Shown here: positions 47,896 to 51,919 of the stretch, piece by piece
Numbering within the stretch: position 1 is the first letter of the stretch
Layout of the letters: each line of letters starts with the position of its first letter
The notes under the pieces: generated by a model
Told to the model about the DNA's origin: nothing
The model's database searches: none
The model's input: the letters and a program-made list of their open reading frames with translations, nothing else
Made by a program: the position numbers and the translations under genes
NCBI GenBank assembly: GCA_965247255.1
Contig: CBDFGS010000002.1
Location: 1-51,919 of the forward strand
Direction: 5' to 3'
Source of the DNA: CBDFGS01 sp965247255
GTDB taxonomy: Bacteria; Chloroflexota; Dehalococcoidia; Lucifugimonadales; CAUZJF01
DNA length: 51,919 nucleotides

Positions 47896-48651
47896 TCAGG
47901 CGACGCCTATCTCACCGGACTGGTCCCTGAGCATCGTGGGCCGGATTACCAGCTGGGGGATGGCCGACCGCTGGGGGAGGCCTGCGATCAGTGTCACCGC
48001 CTCCGCGGCATCACCCGCCGTCACCATCGTCTGCCTGGCCTCTAGGGTTGGGACTACCGGACGGGTGTCCAAAATAGGCGTGTCGACCTCTCCGGGAATG
48101 ACCACGCTGGCCCTGATGCCCGTGTTCTTGAACTCCGCGTTGATGAACTCGGTGAAGTTGATCACCCCAGCCTTGGCCGCACTGTAAGCCATGCCGCCCA
48201 AGAGCCCTGGCGCAACCCCCGCCATGGAGGACACGTTGATGATCGTACCTTCGCCCGCCTCGAGCATGGACGGCACGACGGCTTGCGTGCAGTAGATGGT
48301 GCCGATTAGATTGGAGTTCAGCACCCCCTGGATATCGTCGGGCGTGGTCGTAAGCAGCTTGCGATGGGGCGAGCTGTGCCCGGCGCTGTTGACCAGAACG
48401 TCGACTTTGCCGAACTCCTCGACCACCGCCGACGCCATCGCGTGGACGGCGGCGGAATCGGCGACGTCCAAGACAAAAGACCTGGCAGACCCGCCTCCCG
48501 CACTGACCTCATCCTCCACCGAGCGCAGCTTCGATTCCGTCCGGCCGGCCAGGACGACCATGGCTCCCGTTTTGGCCATCATCACTGCCGAAGCCCTGCC
48601 GATGCCGCTCCCCCCGCCCGTGATTACGCAGACCTTGCCCTCGAGACGCAT
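47896..48651 (-). CDS. Short-chain dehydrogenase/reductase
   Basis: A 251-residue classical SDR. The cofactor loop T11-G-G-G-S-G-I-G18 precedes an R in A-G-R-T-E-S, which favours NADP; N-S-A-G at 88-91 and the catalytic S141/S142, Y156-x3-K160 set (A-Y-S-A-A-K) are present. The substrate is unknown. AGAGGTGACGG precedes the ATG. The C-terminal 10 residues are polar and not membrane-like. About 120 bp separate it from the SGNH gene; they may form an operon. Confidence 0.93.
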   Translation of the reverse strand: MRLEGKVCVITGGGSGIGRASAVMMAKTGAMVVLAGRTESKLRSVEDEVSAGGGSARSFVLDVADSAAVHAMASAVVEEFGKVDVLVNSAGHSSPHRKLLTTTPDDIQGVLNSNLIGTIYCTQAVVPSMLEAGEGTIINVSSMAGVAPGLLGGMAYSAAKAGVINFTEFINAEFKNTGIRASVVIPGEVDTPILDTRPVVPTLEARQTMVTAGDAAEAVTLIAGLPQRSAIPQLVIRPTMLRDQSGEIGVA

Positions 48652-48807
48652 CCGTCACCTCTGTTCCGGTCGTCCATGCCTCGTCCACTCCGCAAGGGTG
48701 GACCCGTCTGAGAGGCAGTATAGCCGCGGGGTCAAGCGAAGGTCCGGGGTACGACGCGCACAGGGGCGCCCGTTGGAGTCAGCGTACGGTCGATGTGCTA
48801 CCGGGTG

Positions 48808-48827
48808 ATACTTGCCATCGCAAGTAT
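48808..48827. repeat. Perfect 8-bp palindrome with 4-nt loop
   Basis: ATACTTGC, CATC, GCAAGTAT. It lies between the SDR start and the end of the IPTL-CTERM gene; it could be an operator for the SDR or a transcript-end hairpin. No T-run follows. Confidence 0.4.
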
Positions 48828-48965
48828 TCATCTGTACTTGGCGGGCTGATAAAACGCCGGGCAGCTGTTTCTAGGGACGGTGCCGGCGCCAATAATCAGG
48901 TGAATCGCGACCCGACTTCGAGGGCCCCTACTACCGAGAGCGGGGTCGGAAGGGGTAACGGCGGC

Positions 48966-50033
48966 TTAGGATCGAACCGGCCGGCGCCTGCGCACCGATT
49001 TCCATAGCAGGAGCGGCGCCAGCAGGCTCGTCATCCCCAGGAGGCCCCAGACCGAGAGGCTCGGAATCGGAACGGACACAACCTCTCGCTCAAAAGAGCC
49101 GATATCGCTGGCGGCGCCTTGCGGCCGGCTCACTCCTCGCTGGTCGGTGGTGGGAGCGGCGCTATCGTCGCCCGCGCCCACGGCTGGACTACCTGCGAGA
49201 AGAGCGTGTGTGAAGGTCGGCCCGCTGTTGTTCGCAAGCGGACCGAGCAACGGGTCGAGCGGAGCTCCTCCGTTGCCTATGAGGTCTCCGGTCGCCGAAG
49301 TTATGTTGCATCCATCGTTGTTCCCGATGAGATTGTGGCCAGCCGACGTGGGCGAGCCCGTGCAGTCTGCTCCGGTCGGCGCGCTGTTAGCCCCCAGAAT
49401 CGAGTTGGTCAAGTTAACCGTGCCGCCGTTGTTCCGGATGCCTCCGGCATGGTCGCTAGCCGAGTTGTTGCTAATCGTGCTGTTCAGAATGGTGACGGTG
49501 AAGTTTTGCCGGTTAGCGATGCCGCCCCCCGCAAAGGCCGTATTGCCGCTGATCGTGCTGTTGACAAGAGTCAGCGTACCTACGTTTAGAATGCCGCCAC
49601 CTTCTCCATTCGACGCGTCGCTGTTGCTGATCGTGCTGGAGCTTAGAGTCAGATTCCCGACGTTCACGATGCCGCCCCCGGCGCTGCCGTTTCCATTGGT
49701 GATCGTTAAATCGGAAATAGAAACGGTGCCAGCGGTGATGTTAAAAACTTCGGTTGCCGCGTTTCCGTCGAGGACGACGCCCGTCGGCGGACCCTCTATC
49801 ACGAGGTCCTGAGAAATGGTCAGCGCGCCCCCGGTCAGCAGGATGGTGCCCGTGACGCTGAACTGAATGGTTTCGCCGACAGCAGCATCCGCGATAGCCT
49901 GCCGTAAGGAGCCCGCACCGCTGTCGTTCAGATTCGTGACCGTGATCGTAGCTGCTCCCGCGGCGCCTAGCGACACCGTTAGGAGTGCTTGCATAGCTAC
50001 GACGAGTGCGATCAGTCGGATGATCAAGGGCAT
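48966..50033 (-). CDS. Exported beta-helix protein with IPTL-CTERM-like sorting tail
   Basis: A 355-residue surface protein. Residues 1-28 are a signal peptide (hydrophobic helix, then L-G-A-A-G-A-A). Residues 30-290 are Gly/Asn/Thr/Ser-rich parallel beta-helix rungs with N-S-T-I-S-x-N-x-A repeats (choice-of-anchor Q type). The tail has the IPTL-CTERM layout: I-P-S-L-S-V-W-G-L-L motif, a hydrophobic helix and a final basic cluster R-R-R-R-P-V-R. That tail is normally cleaved and processed by an exosortase-type enzyme; none is visible here. The ATG at 50033 begins the signal; an upstream start at 50093 would bury it. Confidence 0.85.
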   Translation of the reverse strand: MPLIIRLIALVVAMQALLTVSLGAAGAATITVTNLNDSGAGSLRQAIADAAVGETIQFSVTGTILLTGGALTISQDLVIEGPPTGVVLDGNAATEVFNITAGTVSISDLTITNGNGSAGGGIVNVGNLTLSSSTISNSDASNGEGGGILNVGTLTLVNSTISGNTAFAGGGIANRQNFTVTILNSTISNNSASDHAGGIRNNGGTVNLTNSILGANSAPTGADCTGSPTSAGHNLIGNNDGCNITSATGDLIGNGGAPLDPLLGPLANNSGPTFTHALLAGSPAVGAGDDSAAPTTDQRGVSRPQGAASDIGSFEREVVSVPIPSLSVWGLLGMTSLLAPLLLWKSVRRRRPVRS

Positions 50034-50229
50034 AGTCTCTCGGAGCTCTCCGCGCCTGCGGGAACTCGGTTGCAGACCTGTTGCCGCGAACATTTCGCCA
50101 GGGTCTGCTCGACGTACAGCGGCCGATGGCCCTTCAAGAGCAGTCCTATCTCAGCTACCTGAGCGATAGTCGGATGATACGAACTAGCGGGAGAAGCGTC
50201 TTTGTGACTTGTTGAAGTCCCTAGAGAAA

Positions 50230-50481
50230 TTAATCCGAGAGTCCCAGGTCCGTGTTTCGTCCGGGCGCGGCTCCCGGTTTCCCCGGCCGTTGCCCGGTAA
50301 GCAGCAAGCCTGGAACCTCCAACGGGAAGAATGTCTCGTGGGTCTGCCCCGAAGGCGCTGTCACGCTCACCCCCGACGGGTTCACTTCGGTGATCTGGCC
50401 CTGGGCCGCGAGCGCGGTTCCAGCGAGCAACAGAGCGCCGATGATAGCCGCCAATCCGGTCGCCAGTAGTCGCTTGTTCAC
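50230..50481 (-). CDS. Small exported protein, unknown function
   Basis: An 83-residue protein with a clear signal peptide: K-R at residues 3-4, a hydrophobic helix to about residue 22 and A-L-A-A as the likely cleavage site. The mature 57 residues (Q-I-T-E-V-N-P-S-G-V-S-V-T-A-P-S-G-Q) are beta-like with a Pro/Gly-rich end. No family recognised. GTG start at 50481 has AGAGGTG at good spacing. It lies upstream of the IPTL-CTERM gene in the same direction. Confidence 0.65.
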   Translation of the reverse strand: MNKRLLATGLAAIIGALLLAGTALAAQGQITEVNPSGVSVTAPSGQTHETFFPLEVPGLLLTGQRPGKPGAAPGRNTDLGLSD

Positions 50482-50855
50482 GAATCCACCTCTTGATATG
50501 GTGTCAACTCTAGGGTCAGGTTAAACGTTTGTGCTAGTTGGTCACATAGAGGCAGCACCATGAAAAGTAGTAGCTATTCGGGGATGAGCCTTAAAGTTTT
50601 TCGAGGCTGCGTCGCGTTCGATGAAGCAAGTTCGCGTCGGAGTAACTTTTAGGGGCCCCTCGAAAACCGGGCTCGGCGACTTCGGCTACGTTCAGATACA
50701 GTGGTCTCGTCCGTTTTTCACCAACGAACCGACCGCTCTATCCGCTCTCCTGAATTCCGAGGGGTGCTGTTCCAGCGCTCGATTCCGGTCCCCGACCAGC
50801 TTCTCAGCGATGGCCTCTCCTAGCAATTCGCCGATAGTCTTGCGTGTGATCCCCG
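50482..50855. other. Intergenic interval
   Basis: About 370 bp without a gene. TTTTCGAGG (50598-50606) and CCTCGAAAA (50658-50666) form a 9-bp inverted repeat 51 nt apart; its role is unclear. Confidence 0.4.
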
Positions 50856-51919
50856 CTACTGCGCCGCCGCGGATACCCGGTGGACCAAGTTATTCTTGTA
50901 GTCCGCCAGGAACGCATCGCCTTCCCCATTGACGGCAATCGAAACGATCTCACCGACCAGCCCGGTGCGTATAAGGATCTGTCCCGACACTGCCGTGGTC
51001 TCTGCGGCACCGGCTATCACCGTCGTGATCACTCCCGTGGACGTGTCCACCTTCCGGACCCTAACGCCGCCATCGGCGATAAACACGTGGCCGTTAGGAC
51101 CGATCGCCACGCCCGAGGGCAGGCTCAGCATCGCCTCAACGGCTGGGCCCCCGTCCCCGGAGTATCCGGCCCCAGTAGCCCTGTTCTTGACGTTCGTCTG
51201 GCTGCTCTCAGGACGGAACTGCTCGCAGGGTCCGCCATAGTCGTAGGACAAGCAAGTCAGGTGGGTACCGATCCCCGCGATGGTGCTGATGATACCGGTG
51301 GCGCCGTCGACCTTGCGCACCCGGTGGTTTTCTTTGTCTGCGATGAAGACGTTGCCTCCCGGGCCAACTGCGATAGCAACCGGCTCAGCCAGCTCGCCCT
51401 CTGTTGCCGGGCCGCCATCACCAGTAATGCCTCTCTTCCCCGTGCCCGCGAATGTGGAGATGATCCCGTTCCCGGCCTCGATCTTGCGGACGCGGTTCTG
51501 CTCTAAGGCATAGACGTTGCCGGCCCCATCGACCGCTACATCGGTGGGCTCACGAATGTTCGCTTTGGTAGCGGGTCCGCCATCGCCGGACTCTTCGCGC
51601 GCGGAACCTCCAGCGACGCCACCAGCGATTGTCGTGATGACACCTGTGGCAGCATCGACCCTGCGAATCCGCCCGCTGGCATGGGCCGCGATGTAGATAT
51701 TGCCCTCGCTGTCGACGGCTATGCCGGTAGGCTCAGCGAGCGTGGTTTCTATCGCGGGGCCGCCATCACCTGTGTACATGTTCCGCCCGATGCCCGCCAG
51801 GGTCGTGATGACGCCCGTGTCCGCCTCTATTTTCCGGATGCGGTTGTCGGTGGTGAACAGAAGGTTACCGTCAGCGTCCAGAACCAACCCGCGAGGCGCA
51901 AAGAACCCCGCCTCCACGG
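50856..51919 (-). CDS. NHL-repeat lipoprotein-like protein (N-terminus off window)
   Basis: The visible 353 residues are the propeller of a second NHL/teneurin-type protein, closely matching 7575-8864: G-D-G-G-P-A repeats, G-x-I-x-T-(I/L/F)-A-G, R-(I/V)-R-(K/R)-(V/I)-(D/E). The gene runs off the right edge, so the signal peptide and lipobox expected from the paralogue are not seen. Inserts such as the C-L-S-Y-D-Y-G-G-P-C-E-Q segment distinguish it. It ends D-Y-K-N-N-L-V-H-R-V-S, like D-T-R-K-N-V-V-H-Q in the other copy. Confidence 0.85.
   Translation of the reverse strand, partial: VEAGFFAPRGLVLDADGNLLFTTDNRIRKIEADTGVITTLAGIGRNMYTGDGGPAIETTLAEPTGIAVDSEGNIYIAAHASGRIRRVDAATGVITTIAGGVAGGSAREESGDGGPATKANIREPTDVAVDGAGNVYALEQNRVRKIEAGNGIISTFAGTGKRGITGDGGPATEGELAEPVAIAVGPGGNVFIADKENHRVRKVDGATGIISTIAGIGTHLTCLSYDYGGPCEQFRPESSQTNVKNRATGAGYSGDGGPAVEAMLSLPSGVAIGPNGHVFIADGGVRVRKVDTSTGVITTVIAGAAETTAVSGQILIRTGLVGEIVSIAVNGEGDAFLADYKNNLVHRVSAAAQ

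Noticed and set aside
1..51919. CRISPR array or rRNA genes
   Set aside because: No regularly spaced direct repeats with unique spacers and no rRNA-like sequence were seen. The only tandem repeat is the 175-bp unit after aroF.

Overview
This GC-rich (roughly 60%) bacterial window looks like Chloroflexota of the SAR202/Dehalococcoidia type. That placement is inferred from the gene mix: LLM flavin monooxygenase, GMC oxidoreductase, phytanoyl-CoA dioxygenase family, a DAO/GCV_T dehydrogenase, many NHL beta-propellers, GYD-domain proteins and DUF4349 lipoproteins. No rRNA is present to confirm it.

Layout. 1-2165: left edge with a small membrane protein, then a complete IS1380-type element. 2166-11125: accessory-looking segment with comF, an NHL protein, tRNA-Pro followed by an orphan phage terminase small subunit, and a decaying set of beta-propeller proteins resembling glycoside hydrolases (one intact, one frameshifted, one C-terminal remnant), an NHL lipoprotein and four copies of an intergenic repeat. 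11126-12829: a second, diverged IS1380-type element in opposite orientation. 13011-19712: Gfo/Idh/MocA oxidoreductase, a thiG-thiE-thiS operon, lipoproteins, a NUDIX hydrolase and a GYD protein. 19940-28577: promoter, T-box leader and leuS; a small-gene cassette (DUF2283 pair, HicB and a damaged HicA); leuB, an EVE protein, a dimethylglycine/sarcosine dehydrogenase-like enzyme and a VOC protein. 28602-36704: membrane proteins, a tRNA-Gln/tRNA-Glu pair, two redox enzymes, a RecB-like plus DEDDy-type nuclease and a methyltransferase. 36748-41147: a GAF histidine kinase/NarL regulator pair, a terminator, then a five-gene set (two cupredoxins, a small membrane protein, a DoxX-like protein, a receiver-like protein). 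41352-43089: a DAHP synthase gene behind what looks like a complete attenuator with an aromatic-rich leader peptide, followed by a 175-bp tandem triplication of the gene's 3' end. 43262-51919: GYD and NHL proteins, a PhyH oxygenase, an SGNH hydrolase, an SDR, an IPTL-CTERM-like surface protein, a small exported protein and a truncated NHL lipoprotein.

The strongest undescribed-looking signal is the aroF attenuator: promoter, peptide with an F-Y-F-G-F-Y-F-S-W run, and mutually exclusive protector, antiterminator and terminator pairings can all be read directly. Next are the cupredoxin/DoxX operon beside a two-component system, the tandem aroF 3'-end fossils, and a conserved hairpin in both IS elements that could hide the transposase ribosome-binding site in read-through transcripts. 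Aminoacyl-tRNA and amino-acid sensing recurs here (T-box on leuS, attenuator on aroF).
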